64,000 nucleotides of DNA from Methylocapsa acidiphila B2. GTDB taxonomy: Bacteria; Pseudomonadota; Alphaproteobacteria; Rhizobiales; Beijerinckiaceae. Below the pieces are notes generated by a model. It was not told the origin of the DNA. It made no database searches and saw only the letters and a list, made by a program, of their open reading frames with translations. Both the position numbers and the translations under genes were made by a program. Below are positions 24,862 through 33,249 of this stretch, piece after piece (within the stretch, counting starts at the first letter, position 1; every line of letters starts with the position of its first letter). Location: contig NZ_KE386496.1 of assembly GCF_000427445.1 (NCBI RefSeq), positions 1,054,001 through 1,118,000 on the forward strand. The letters are read 5' to 3'.

Positions 24862-25740
24862 TTACTCTTGAACGGGCTCCAATCGGTCGGGAGCAGGCTT
24901 TTGGCCGGCGCGTCGGATCGCGGCGTTCAGTTCGCCGCCGAAGATAAAGATCGCGGCGATCATGTAAAGAAACACGATCGCGATCATCACCGAGGCCAAG
25001 CCGGCATAGGTCGTGACGTAATTGCGAGCGAATTGCGCGATGTAATTGCCAAAGGCCACGCCGCTGGCGATCCAAAGCGCGAAGGTCAATACGACGCCGG
25101 GCGCGATCTCCCACATCGATCGCCGCCCGGCCGGCAATAATCTATGGACGAGGAGCAATGCCAACAAAAGCACCAAAGTCGCGATGCCGAACCGGCTCAA
25201 AGTCACGATCTGGGCGAGCGGCTCGAGCGCTGGCGCAAAGCGCAACGCGGCCTTCCATATCAAGGAGCCAAAGACGACCAAGAGGCCGAGGGTCAGCAGC
25301 GAGACCGCCCCAACGAGGACATAAGCGATCGATTCGAGCCGCAAAAGCCACCAGGGCCGCGTCTCGATAGAGCCATAGGCGCGGTTGAGCCCGATCCGCA
25401 GCGCCTCGACGCCGCTCGCCGAAAAATAGATCGCAAGAACGATGCCTATGGTGAGCAACCCGCCATGCGACAGCGTCAAGACATTATGAATTTCCGCCGC
25501 GAGCGGCGCGGCGACGTCCTGAGGCCAAGTCTGAAAAAGGATGCGCACCGCCTCGTCAGCGAGGTTCTTGGAGCCCAAAAAGCCCGCGAGCGCGGTGACG
25601 AAAATCAAGAAGGGGAACATCGAGGTCAGGATGGACAAGGCGATATGGCTCGCAATGGCCCAGCCGTCGTCGCGGGAAAAATGGTCCCACGCGTCGCCAA
25701 TGACGCAAACCGTCGATCGAAACCAGCGCGGAATTTTCAT
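24862..25740 (-). CDS. YihY/BrkB family inner membrane protein
   Basis: A 292-residue protein with six predicted helices. Family landmarks are FSRDDGWAIASHIALSILTS near the N-terminus, SASGVEALRIGLNRAYGSIE, PGVVLTFALWIASGVAFGNY and YIAQFARNYVTTYAGLASVM, followed by FIFGGELNAAI. Annotated in places as RNase BN, which is a historical error. The function of this membrane family is not settled. The ATG at 25740 has GAGG 9 bases upstream, while an ATG 20 codons earlier lacks a ribosome site. It is divergent from rmuC. Confidence 0.82.
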   Translation of the reverse strand: MKIPRWFRSTVCVIGDAWDHFSRDDGWAIASHIALSILTSMFPFLIFVTALAGFLGSKNLADEAVRILFQTWPQDVAAPLAAEIHNVLTLSHGGLLTIGIVLAIYFSASGVEALRIGLNRAYGSIETRPWWLLRLESIAYVLVGAVSLLTLGLLVVFGSLIWKAALRFAPALEPLAQIVTLSRFGIATLVLLLALLLVHRLLPAGRRSMWEIAPGVVLTFALWIASGVAFGNYIAQFARNYVTTYAGLASVMIAIVFLYMIAAIFIFGGELNAAIRRAGQKPAPDRLEPVQE

Positions 25741-25850
25741 CGGTCGAAGCCTCGACGACGAGAGCCTGAAAGGGTCGTGCCCATCGCTCGCATAAACCAT
25801 ATGTTCTAGATTCGTTCGCGAGCTGAAGCGAATCAGGTAAGCGTTAAGCC

Positions 25851-27005
25851 ATGGAGCGCATCCTTTTCATTCTGAACGGCGCGCCGATCAGGGTCTCGGA
25901 CGCCATTCTCGGCGCGGCCGGCTTCGCCATAGTGCTTCTGGCGATCCTCGTGCTCGGCCGCGGCGCGCGCGGACGCAGTTCTCCCGAGGCAGCGGAGCGT
26001 CAGCGCGCCCTCGAGCGCGGCATGGTCGAGATCACGCGCCAGAACGCCGAGCTCGCCGGGCGCATGCGCAGCGTCGCCGAGATTCTCGGATCGCGCCAAG
26101 CCGATCTCGCCCGGCTCGTCTCGGAACGGCTCGACGCCGTCGGCGCGCGCGTCGGCACAGGGCTCGAAGCGTCGAGCAAGACTGCGGGCGAGCATCTGTC
26201 CCGGTTGAACGAAAGGCTCGCGGTGATCGATGCAGCCCAGACGCGGCTCGCGGGTTTGACCGAGGAGGTCGTGGGGCTCAAGGAGATTCTCGGCAATAAG
26301 CAGGCGCGCGGGGCGTTCGGCCAAGGCCGGCTCGAAGCCATTATTCGCGACGCCTTGCCGGAGCGAGCCTACGCGTTTCAATACACGCTCTCGAACCGGA
26401 CGCGGCCCGACTGCGTCATCCGCCTGCCCGGCGATCCGCGGCTGATGGTGATCGACGCCAAATTTCCGCTCGAATCCTTCACCGCGCTCAAAGAGGCGGC
26501 GGGGGAAGATGCGCGAAAGCAAGCCGCGGCGCGGGTCCGCATTGACGTCGCCAAGCATATTCACGACATCGCAGAGCGCTATTTTATTCCGCAGGAGACC
26601 CAGGACGTCGCGCTCCTTTTCATTCCCTCCGAGTCGCTCTACGCAGACCTCAACGAATATTTCGAGGACATTGTTCAAAAGGCGCATCGGCGAAACATCG
26701 TCTTCGTCTCGCCTTCGCTTCTCATGATGGCGGTCCAGGTCATCCAGGCGATCACCCGCGACGCCAGGGTGCGCGAGGAGGCTCATGTGATCCAGGCCGA
26801 GGCGCGCCGCCTGATCGAAGAGGTCGCCCGACTCAAGACAAAGGTCGCGAAGCTCGACGCGCATTTCAAGAATGCGGGCGACGACGTCGGCCAGATCCTC
26901 GCCTCTATCGAGCGCATCGCGAGAACCGGCGAGCGCATCGATCGGATGGATTTCGCGGAGCCGGACCCTGCCGAAGGCGCCGAGCGGCTGAAGGCCGCCG
27001 AATAG
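25851..27005 (+). CDS. rmuC: DNA recombination protein RmuC
   Basis: A 384-residue protein. An N-terminal membrane helix (AGFAIVLLAILVLGRGARG) is followed by a coiled coil of about 120 residues and the PD-(D/E)xK-like RmuC domain (RLEAIIRDALPERAYAFQYT, VIDAKFPLESFTAL, ETQDVALLFIPSESLYADLN). RmuC limits inverted-repeat-associated rearrangements in E. coli, and its biochemistry is little known. The coding sequence begins 50 bases after a clear gap from the divergent BrkB gene. It converges with the VOC gene. Confidence 0.9.
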   Translation: MERILFILNGAPIRVSDAILGAAGFAIVLLAILVLGRGARGRSSPEAAERQRALERGMVEITRQNAELAGRMRSVAEILGSRQADLARLVSERLDAVGARVGTGLEASSKTAGEHLSRLNERLAVIDAAQTRLAGLTEEVVGLKEILGNKQARGAFGQGRLEAIIRDALPERAYAFQYTLSNRTRPDCVIRLPGDPRLMVIDAKFPLESFTALKEAAGEDARKQAAARVRIDVAKHIHDIAERYFIPQETQDVALLFIPSESLYADLNEYFEDIVQKAHRRNIVFVSPSLLMMAVQVIQAITRDARVREEAHVIQAEARRLIEEVARLKTKVAKLDAHFKNAGDDVGQILASIERIARTGERIDRMDFAEPDPAEGAERLKAAE

Positions 27006-27043
27006 TCCTTCCGCCGCGCCGCGCGACATCGAAAGACGCGCCG

Positions 27044-27409
27044 TCACTTCGCCTTCGGCTGCCAAAGCCCGATGGCGGCGCCGGTCGGATCGATGATGAT
27101 CGAGAAAGACCCGGCGTCGGGCACTTCCGTCACGTCCTGTATCACGGTCGCGCCGAGCGAGGCCGCCCTAGCGGTCGACGCCGCCACATCCGCGACCAAC
27201 ACATAAGGAAGCCAAGCAGTAGGCACGCCAGGCGCAGGCGTCTTCATCAAGCCGCCGCCCGTGCCCTCGCCAACGCCGATCATCGTGTAGGTGAAGCCGG
27301 GCGAGATCTCGACGTCGTTGAGCGACCAATCGAACAAGGATCCATAAAACGCCTTGGCCTTGTCGGGGTCCTGGGTCGTGAGTTCGACATGCACGAAAGG
27401 ATTAGCCAT
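27044..27409 (-). CDS. VOC (glyoxalase-fold) protein
   Basis: A 121-residue two-module VOC domain: NPFVHVELTTQDPDKAKAFY, SLFDWSLNDVEISPGFTYTM, then YVLVADVAASTARAASLGAT and FSIIIDPTGAAIGLWQ. The His/Glu metal positions typical of glyoxalases are partly present (HVEL, DPTG), but substrate and reaction cannot be told. The ATG at 27409 follows GGAG by six bases; a 36-codon upstream extension has no support. It stands alone between rmuC and recR. Confidence 0.82.
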   Translation of the reverse strand: MANPFVHVELTTQDPDKAKAFYGSLFDWSLNDVEISPGFTYTMIGVGEGTGGGLMKTPAPGVPTAWLPYVLVADVAASTARAASLGATVIQDVTEVPDAGSFSIIIDPTGAAIGLWQPKAK

Positions 27410-27559
27410 GACCGCTCCTATTTGAACCGCCGAGCCGGAATTGCCGTTACTTGCGGTCCGACCGAGGGGCTGAGGCGTCAGATAAAGCTTCTCTGATGAC
27501 GCCCCGGTGACGAACATTCCGAAAAACGCGCGCCGTCCGGGGAGCCTAAAAAGGGACGG

Positions 27560-28165
27560 TCAAAACTCCGTCCGGCTTCGGATCGCCGCAGCGAGCGTGC
27601 CCTCGTCGAGATAGTCGAGCTCCCCGCCTACCGGCACGCCATGGGCGAGACGCGTGGTCCTAACGCTCAATGGCGCCAAGAGATCCGTGATGTAATGGGC
27701 AGTCGTCTGTCCGTCGACAGTGGCGTTGACGGCCAAAATCACCTCCTTGACGCGGTCCGCCTCGACCCGATCGACCAGGCTCGCGAGATTGAGGTCCTTC
27801 GGGCCGACTCCATCGAGCGGCGATAGGACGCCGCCAAGGACGTGATAGCGGGCGCGCAAGGCCGCCGCGCGCTCGAGCGCCCAGAGATCGGCGACGGTCT
27901 CGACGACGATAAGCGTGTCGCGATCGCGTCGATCGTCCGCGCATAGGGTGCAAGGGTCGCGCGCATCAATGTTGCCGCAGACCGAGCATGTCACGATCTT
28001 CTCGCGCGCCGCCTGAAGCGCGTCGGCGAGAGGACCGAGCAGTTCCTCGCGCTTGCGGATCAAATGCAGCGCGACGCGGCGCGCGGAGCGCGGCCCAAGG
28101 CCCGGCAGGCGCGCCAGCAGCTGGATCATGCGCTCGATCTCGGGACCGGCGATTCGCTCCGCCAT
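27560..28165 (-). CDS. recR: recombination protein RecR
   Basis: A 201-residue component of the RecFOR pathway that loads RecA on gapped DNA. The helix-hairpin-helix is [16 protein letters not shown]. The four-cysteine zinc finger is [18 protein letters not shown], and the TOPRIM core holds [17 protein letters not shown] and GVSxxG-like surroundings [19 protein letters not shown]. It is the last gene of dnaX-ybaB-recR, a near-universal order. Confidence 0.95.
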   Translation of the reverse strand: MAERIAGPEIERMIQLLARLPGLGPRSARRVALHLIRKREELLGPLADALQAAREKIVTCSVCGNIDARDPCTLCADDRRDRDTLIVVETVADLWALERAAALRARYHVLGGVLSPLDGVGPKDLNLASLVDRVEADRVKEVILAVNATVDGQTTAHYITDLLAPLSVRTTRLAHGVPVGGELDYLDEGTLAAAIRSRTEF

Positions 28166-28192
28166 CAGGTCGAGGACCTCACGACCGCCGGA

Positions 28193-28516
28193 TCAAAACG
28201 GCAACTTCATTCCAGGCGGCAAAGCCAAGCCAGCGGTCACACTTTTCATCTTTTCGTCCATCAGGCGCTCCGCTTTTTTGCGCGCATCCTCATGGGCCGT
28301 GACGATCAGATCCTCCAGAATCTCCTTTTCGCCGGGCTGCAGAAGCTGGGCGTCGACATTGACGCGCTTGAGCTGCCCCTTCGCGCTCAAAACGACCCGC
28401 ACCATGCCGCCGCCCGACTCGCCTTCAACCTCGGACCGCTCCATCTCGCTCTGGATTTCCTGGACCTTCTCCTGCATGGCCTGCGCTTGTTTCATCAGGC
28501 CCAACATGTCGCGCAT
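28193..28516 (-). CDS. ybaB: nucleoid-associated protein YbaB/EbfC
   Basis: A 107-residue DNA-binding protein: MRDMLGLMKQAQAMQEKVQE forms the N-terminal helix of the tweezer-like dimer. GGGMVRVVLSAKGQLKRVNV and ILEDLIVTAHEDARKKAERL complete the fold. AAAGGAAA precedes the ATG, and a longer frame would run into dnaX. It sits between dnaX and recR. The family bends DNA and affects expression broadly. Confidence 0.94.
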   Translation of the reverse strand: MRDMLGLMKQAQAMQEKVQEIQSEMERSEVEGESGGGMVRVVLSAKGQLKRVNVDAQLLQPGEKEILEDLIVTAHEDARKKAERLMDEKMKSVTAGLALPPGMKLPF

Positions 28517-28567
28517 GGAGTTTCCTTTTTCATGTTGTCGGGGTCGAACCCGCGGACTATTGCCCAA

Positions 28568-30430
28568 TCAAAATTCGGAGTCGGCGTTGAGGTCGTCGAT
28601 AAAGCCGATCTCTTCATCGCCCGCCGTGGGCTCTGGAGGGGCCGGGCTCGCGACCGCCTCGGCGGGGCGCACGGCGACGATCTCGGCTCCCGGAAAATAG
28701 GCAAGCACGCTTCGCACCAAAGGATCGGCGCTGAGCCCGCTCTTGGTTTCCAGGGCCTTGGCTTCCTCCTGCTCCTTTAGGCTAGGCGCGCCAACTTCGC
28801 GCGAAATCGCGACGAGCCAACGCTGGCCCGTCCATTCCTGCAGACGCCGCATCAGATTTTGCGCCAATTGCGGCGACGCGCCGGGCGCTGGCGAAAACTC
28901 GATGCAGCCTTCCTCGAAACGAACAAGTCGTACGTCTCGTTCGAGCGCCAGCTTCAATTGTATGTCACGAATGCGCGCCGCCTGCGCGACAACGTCTTCA
29001 AAACATACGAGCCTTATCCCCGGCGGGGCGTCAGCCAGCTGCGGCTGGATTGCCGCCATGGCCCGCGTTTGGCCGCCCAATGCGGCGACCGGCTCGTTCC
29101 GAGTCGGCGCAGCTTTTTGACCAGACGACGCCCCCTGCGCTTGACCAGGCGCGGCGGAAAGCCGCCGCAAAGCCTCGTCCGGCGTCGGCAGATCGGCCGC
29201 ATAGGCGAGGCGCACCAGGACCATGTCGGCGGCGGCGAGCGGGCGCGGCGAATCCTTCACTTCCGCCTGGCCCTTCGCCAGCAATTGCCAGGCGCGGGTT
29301 AGGACCGGCGTCGAGAGCGTCTCCGCGAAGATCTTGCCGCGCGCGCGTTCGTCCGGCGAGAGGGTCGCATCCTGCGCGGCCTCCGGCGCGAGCTTGAGGC
29401 GGGTCACGAGATGCGTGAATTCAGCGAGTTCGACAAGCACCTCGGCCGGGTCGGCGCCGCGATCATACAGATCTTTCAAGAGGCCAAGCGCCGCGGCGAT
29501 CTTCCCGCTCAACGCCGCCTCGAACAAATCGACGATCAGACCCCGATCGGCGAGGCCGAGCATCAGACGCAGGCTTTCGGCCGAAATATGCGCCGCGCCG
29601 GCCCCATGCGCGATCGCCTGATCGAGAAGCGAGAGCGCGTCGCGGGCCGAGCCCTCGGCGGCGCGGGCGATCATCGCCAGCGCGTCCTCGTCGACCGAGA
29701 CGGATTCCTTGGAGCAGATCGCGGCGAGATGCTTGATCAGCGCCTCGGCCTCGATGCGGCGCAGATCGAACCTTTGGCAGCGCGAGCGCACGGTGACGGG
29801 AACCTTGTCGATCTCGGTCGTCGCGAAAAGAAATCGGACGTGATCCGGTGGCTCCTCCAACGTCTTCAACAGGCCGTTGAACGCCTGCTTCGAAAGCATA
29901 TGCACTTCGTCGATGATATAGACTTTGGTCCGCGCCATCACCGGCCGGTAGCGCGCGCTTTCGATGATCTCGCGCACGTCGTCGATGCCGGTGTGCGAGG
30001 CCGCGTCCATCTCAACGACGTCGATATGACGCGATTCGATGATCGCCTGGCAATGGACGCCGAGCTCCGGCATATGGATCGTCGGGCGGGCGATCGCGGG
30101 ACGGTCGCCGCGCGCCGGCAGCTCATAATTGAAGGCCCGCGCCAGAATGCGCGCCGTCGTCGTCTTGCCAACCCCGCGGACGCCCGTCAGGATATAGGCT
30201 TGATGGATGCGATCGAGGTCGAAGGCGTTCGACAGGGTCTTGACCATGGCCTCCTGGCCGATCAGATCCTCGAAGCCCGTCGGTCGATATTTCCGCGCGA
30301 GAACGCGATAGACGCTCTTGCCGGGATCCGCTTGCGCCGACTCGATTTGGCTGAAGCCTAGCGGCAGGCTCGCATCGGCGTCGGACCGATCCTCTGCGTC
30401 GGACCCGTCTTGCCTGCGATTCTCTTGCAT
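28568..30430 (-). CDS. dnaX: DNA polymerase III subunits gamma/tau DnaX
   Basis: A 620-residue clamp-loader ATPase. Start of fold: YRVLARKYRPTGFEDLIGQE. Walker A is GVRGVGKTTTARILARAFN, Walker B is VYIIDEVHMLSKQAFNGLLK, and the sensor is FATTEIDKVPVTVRSRCQRF. The four-cysteine zinc module of other bacteria is absent: the loop PTIHMPELGVHCQAIIESRH keeps one cysteine, which I take to be usual in this class. The C-terminal third is the tau polymerase-binding part. The ATG at 30430 is chosen because an upstream in-frame extension passes through the SRP RNA gene. It heads dnaX-ybaB-recR. Confidence 0.95.
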   Translation of the reverse strand: MQENRRQDGSDAEDRSDADASLPLGFSQIESAQADPGKSVYRVLARKYRPTGFEDLIGQEAMVKTLSNAFDLDRIHQAYILTGVRGVGKTTTARILARAFNYELPARGDRPAIARPTIHMPELGVHCQAIIESRHIDVVEMDAASHTGIDDVREIIESARYRPVMARTKVYIIDEVHMLSKQAFNGLLKTLEEPPDHVRFLFATTEIDKVPVTVRSRCQRFDLRRIEAEALIKHLAAICSKESVSVDEDALAMIARAAEGSARDALSLLDQAIAHGAGAAHISAESLRLMLGLADRGLIVDLFEAALSGKIAAALGLLKDLYDRGADPAEVLVELAEFTHLVTRLKLAPEAAQDATLSPDERARGKIFAETLSTPVLTRAWQLLAKGQAEVKDSPRPLAAADMVLVRLAYAADLPTPDEALRRLSAAPGQAQGASSGQKAAPTRNEPVAALGGQTRAMAAIQPQLADAPPGIRLVCFEDVVAQAARIRDIQLKLALERDVRLVRFEEGCIEFSPAPGASPQLAQNLMRRLQEWTGQRWLVAISREVGAPSLKEQEEAKALETKSGLSADPLVRSVLAYFPGAEIVAVRPAEAVASPAPPEPTAGDEEIGFIDDLNADSEF

Positions 30431-30516
30431 CGCGCCGCCAATGTAGAGGAAAAGGCCCAAAGCGCGCACGATCCGCGCGCGAGAAGGCGCGGCGGGCGCC
30501 CGAGGCGTCAAAGGTG

Positions 30517-30615
30517 GGAGGCTGGACAGAGACCCGCCCGGTCTCGTTAGGGCTGCTTCCTTCCGGACCTGACCCGGTTGGCGAGTGGTGCGTCCACCGC
30601 CAACCTCCCGCCCCC
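30517..30615 (-). ncRNA. ffs: signal recognition particle RNA (4.5S)
   Basis: The minus strand carries the universally conserved SRP hairpin: GGTCAGGTCCGGAAGGAAGC followed by AGCCCTAAC, with the GGAA tetraloop and the asymmetric Ffh-binding loop. The outer stem pairs GGGGGCGGGAGG at the 5' end with CCTCCC near 30518. It lies 86 bases upstream of dnaX on the same strand, a common place for it in alphaproteobacteria. The ends are approximate. Confidence 0.93.
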
Positions 30616-30787
30616 TATTTGGACCGTCGGCGCAAATTTCGCAACACGTTCGACGCAGAAGTTCGACGCAATATGTTCGCCGCGCGCGTTCCCTGCGAGA
30701 CGCGAGTTGGATTAGGCCGGCGACGCAGCTAGTTTCCCGCGTGAGCCCAGGCTTGACCTTGGAATTTTCATCCGGCGAGGAAGGCCG

Positions 30788-31762
30788 ATGCAAGACCGCC
30801 AATTTCCTCCGCCCCGTCCGCCAGAGCCCTCGGCAAGCGCCGGATTCGCCGTGAACCGCCTCGACCGCAGATCCGAGCGTCGCGACGACGCGGACTGGAT
30901 CGACGCGCTGAAGCAGGCCCCCGGCGCTCGCGTTCTCGTGCTGTCCGGCGAGATCCCGGTTTTGAAAAAGGCCTCGGAACACCATGCTGCTCCATTCACG
31001 CTCGACGAAGCCGCAGGTCTCGGCGCGATGCGGGAAATCGCCTTTCTCGGTCTGGACGGCGATGCGCCCCTGTTCGCCGCTCTGATCGACGCAAGAGCGC
31101 CCGAAGAGGACCTCAACCGCGAGGATATCGCGATGGTCGATCTACGCTCGATCGCGACGCAAGATCTTCTACCCGTCGAGATGCTCGGCGCTTTCGCTCA
31201 AGCCAAGAGCCTCATGCATTGGCACGCGACGCACCGGTTCTGCGCGAATTGCGGCGCGCCGACTCGTCTCGCCGCCGCCGGATGGCGGCGCGCTTGCGAC
31301 GCTTGCGGGAAGCAGCATTTTCCGCGCACAGATCCCGTGGTGATCATGCTTGTCGTGAATGGAGGAGACTGTCTCTTGGGGCGCCACGTCGGCACGGTCC
31401 GCGCGGGCTATCCGAAAGGAACCTATTCCTGCCTCGCCGGCTATGTCGAATCCGGTGAAACCTGCGAGGATGCGGTCCGGCGCGAAGTTTTCGAGGAGGC
31501 CGGGATCAAGATCGGGCGAGTCGACTATTACGCCTCGCAGCCCTGGCCGTTTCCCGCCACGCTGATGATCGGCTGCATCGCCGAGGCGATCGGCCGCGAC
31601 GTTCAGATCGATCCCAAGGAAATCGAGGACGCCCGCTGGTTCAGCCGTGAGGAAGCCGAGCTTATCCTGACCGACGCCCATCCAGACGGGCTCAGGTGCC
31701 CGCCCAAACTTGCGATCGCCAATCTATTGATCTCGGCATGGGTCTCTGGAGAAGCGCGCTGA
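30788..31762 (+). CDS. nudC: NAD(+)/NADH diphosphatase NudC
   Basis: A 324-residue Nudix enzyme that hydrolyses NADH (and NAD caps on RNA in characterised homologues). The zinc ribbon uses FCANCGAPT and [23 protein letters not shown] leads into the Nudix box [20 protein letters not shown] followed by AGI. The NudC signature [13 protein letters not shown] follows. The N-terminal NudC-specific domain occupies about residues 20-140. It is divergent from the SRP RNA and followed 43 bases later by queC. Confidence 0.94.
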   Translation: MQDRQFPPPRPPEPSASAGFAVNRLDRRSERRDDADWIDALKQAPGARVLVLSGEIPVLKKASEHHAAPFTLDEAAGLGAMREIAFLGLDGDAPLFAALIDARAPEEDLNREDIAMVDLRSIATQDLLPVEMLGAFAQAKSLMHWHATHRFCANCGAPTRLAAAGWRRACDACGKQHFPRTDPVVIMLVVNGGDCLLGRHVGTVRAGYPKGTYSCLAGYVESGETCEDAVRREVFEEAGIKIGRVDYYASQPWPFPATLMIGCIAEAIGRDVQIDPKEIEDARWFSREEAELILTDAHPDGLRCPPKLAIANLLISAWVSGEAR

Positions 31763-31805
31763 AACGCCGGCCTTTGGAGATTTGGTCCATGAACGAGATT
31801 GGTCG

Positions 31806-32501
31806 ATGAACGAAAAGGCCCTCGTGCTTTTCTCCGGCGGGCAGGACTCGACGACCTGCCTCGCCTATGCGCTCGACCGCTACGCCTATGTCGAAACGAT
31901 CGGATTCGATTATGGCCAGAGGCATCGGATCGAACTCGACCAACGCCCGGCGATCCTGGACGCGCTTAGCCGCGGCTTTCCCGCCTGGCGCGACCGGCTT
32001 GGTCCCGACCAGATCATCCCCATCGAGGCGTTGCCCGGACTCTCCGCCACGGCCCTGACCCAGGAGGTCGAAATCGCCCTCGACGCAAACGGCCTGCCGA
32101 ACACATTTGTGCCGGGGCGCAATCTCTTGTTCCTGACTTTCGCTGCCGGGCTCGCCTATCGGCGCGGCGTACGTCGGATTGTCGGAGGCATGTGCGAAAC
32201 CGACTTTTCCGGCTATCCCGACTGCCGCGACGATTCGATCAAAGCGATGCAAATCGCTCTAAACCTCGGCATGGACGCCCGGTTCATCGTCGAGACCCCC
32301 CTGATGTGGCTCGACAAAGCCGACACTTGGCGGCTGGCGGAAGGATTGGGCGGCGCCGCGCTCGTCGACCTCATCGTCGAGACGACCCACACTTGCTATC
32401 TCGGCGAGCGCGGCGTCCGGCGAGAATGGGGCTATGGCTGCGGATCTTGTCCCGCCTGCCTCCTTCGCGCCGAAGGCTGGCGGAAATACAAGGGCCTCTG
32501 A
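31806..32501 (+). CDS. queC: 7-cyano-7-deazaguanine synthase QueC
   Basis: Converts CDG to preQ0 with ATP and ammonia, for queuosine in tRNA. The PP-loop [15 protein letters not shown] is at residues 4-18. [14 protein letters not shown] and the zinc site CYLGERG with [17 protein letters not shown] complete the 231-residue enzyme. The start at 31806 overlaps the stop of a six-codon frame (31789-31809, beginning ATGAACGAG) that itself has GGAGA upstream, so initiation may be coupled. queD, queE and queF are not in the window. Confidence 0.94.
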   Translation: MNEKALVLFSGGQDSTTCLAYALDRYAYVETIGFDYGQRHRIELDQRPAILDALSRGFPAWRDRLGPDQIIPIEALPGLSATALTQEVEIALDANGLPNTFVPGRNLLFLTFAAGLAYRRGVRRIVGGMCETDFSGYPDCRDDSIKAMQIALNLGMDARFIVETPLMWLDKADTWRLAEGLGGAALVDLIVETTHTCYLGERGVRREWGYGCGSCPACLLRAEGWRKYKGL

Positions 32502-32523
32502 CCGGCGCGACAGTCCGCGCCGG
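32502..32523. terminator. hairpin between convergent queC and membrane gene
   Basis: CCGGCGCG-ACAGTC-CGCGCCGG, a perfect 8-pair stem starting immediately after the queC stop. There is no U tract. It is placed where a bidirectional terminator would be expected between convergent genes. Confidence 0.5.
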
Positions 32524-32551
32524 ATCGCGCTAAATCAGCAATTTGCGAAAA

Positions 32552-33007
32552 TTATTCGAAGACCAGCTGCACATGCGTGAAGGCGCGGCTGAAAAAGTCG
32601 GTCGGGAGATAGCAATAGGGATTGGTCGCGATCGGAGCTTCGCGGCAATTATGGTGTTCTCCGGCCCATTCATATCCCGCCTGGTTCAGACAGGCGACGA
32701 TCGTCTGACGAATTTCCGGGCTGTTATGCGTCCCTCTTTGTTCGGGATGGGCGGCCTCGCCCACGAGCTCGCAGGCGGTCACCTGCTGCTTCTGAGCTTG
32801 GAAGAAGAAATTGCTGACGCTGTTGCCGCTGAGAAACATGAGTTCCAGCGTTCCAATGAGCGCGATGCCGCCGACCAAGGCGCCAATGGCCTGAAGCTTG
32901 GTCTTATAGAATTGATAATTGAATAGGGTGAGGAGGCCGCTGGCGATCAAGCCCCCGCCGACGATGATCATGACGGGCGCCAAAAATATCGAAACGTCTT
33001 GTTCCAT
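32552..33007 (-). CDS. membrane protein with extracytoplasmic cysteines, unknown function
   Basis: A 151-residue protein. Two helices at the N-terminus (FLAPVMIIVGGGLIASGLLT and LQAIGALVGGIALIGTLELM) are followed by a roughly 85-residue soluble tail with four cysteines (TACELVG, IVACLNQAG, HNCREA, NPYCYLP) that could form two disulfides outside the membrane. GGAGAG lies 7 bases before the ATG at 33007. It is downstream of the TPR membrane protein gene on the same strand, 242 bases away, and convergent with queC. I do not recognise the family. Confidence 0.65.
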   Translation of the reverse strand: MEQDVSIFLAPVMIIVGGGLIASGLLTLFNYQFYKTKLQAIGALVGGIALIGTLELMFLSGNSVSNFFFQAQKQQVTACELVGEAAHPEQRGTHNSPEIRQTIVACLNQAGYEWAGEHHNCREAPIATNPYCYLPTDFFSRAFTHVQLVFE

Positions 33008-33038
33008 AACCACACTCTCCAAAGCATAACGACCCGCC

Positions 33039-33057
33039 GGCGCTCCGCGGGAGCGCC
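33039..33057 (-). terminator. GC-rich hairpin upstream of the membrane gene
   Basis: GGCGCTCC-GCG-GGAGCGCC, a perfect 8-pair stem between the TPR gene stop (33250) and the next gene start (33007). It could end the TPR transcript, but no U run follows on the minus strand. Confidence 0.4.
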
Positions 33058-33249
33058 GTGTTTAATAGGAGTCATCAGCCGGACCGGCGGTTAGAGGGGG
33101 CACCCCATCCCCTGGCCGCGCGGCGACGCCGAGCGGCCTTATGTGCGCCCTGTACCGCGACCTCCGCCCTGTGTCAAAAACACGCGCACGCGGCGGAATG
33201 ACGCAGCCAGCAAAATCCGGCCGCTGGCGAAGCTCCCCAAGAAGCCGCA

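Noticed and set aside
24862-25740. Calling the BrkB-family protein ribonuclease BN
   Set aside because: That name came from an early misassignment. The protein is an integral membrane protein without nuclease motifs.
30431-30985. N-terminal extension of DnaX
   Set aside because: The extension crosses the SRP RNA gene and shows no homology-like features.
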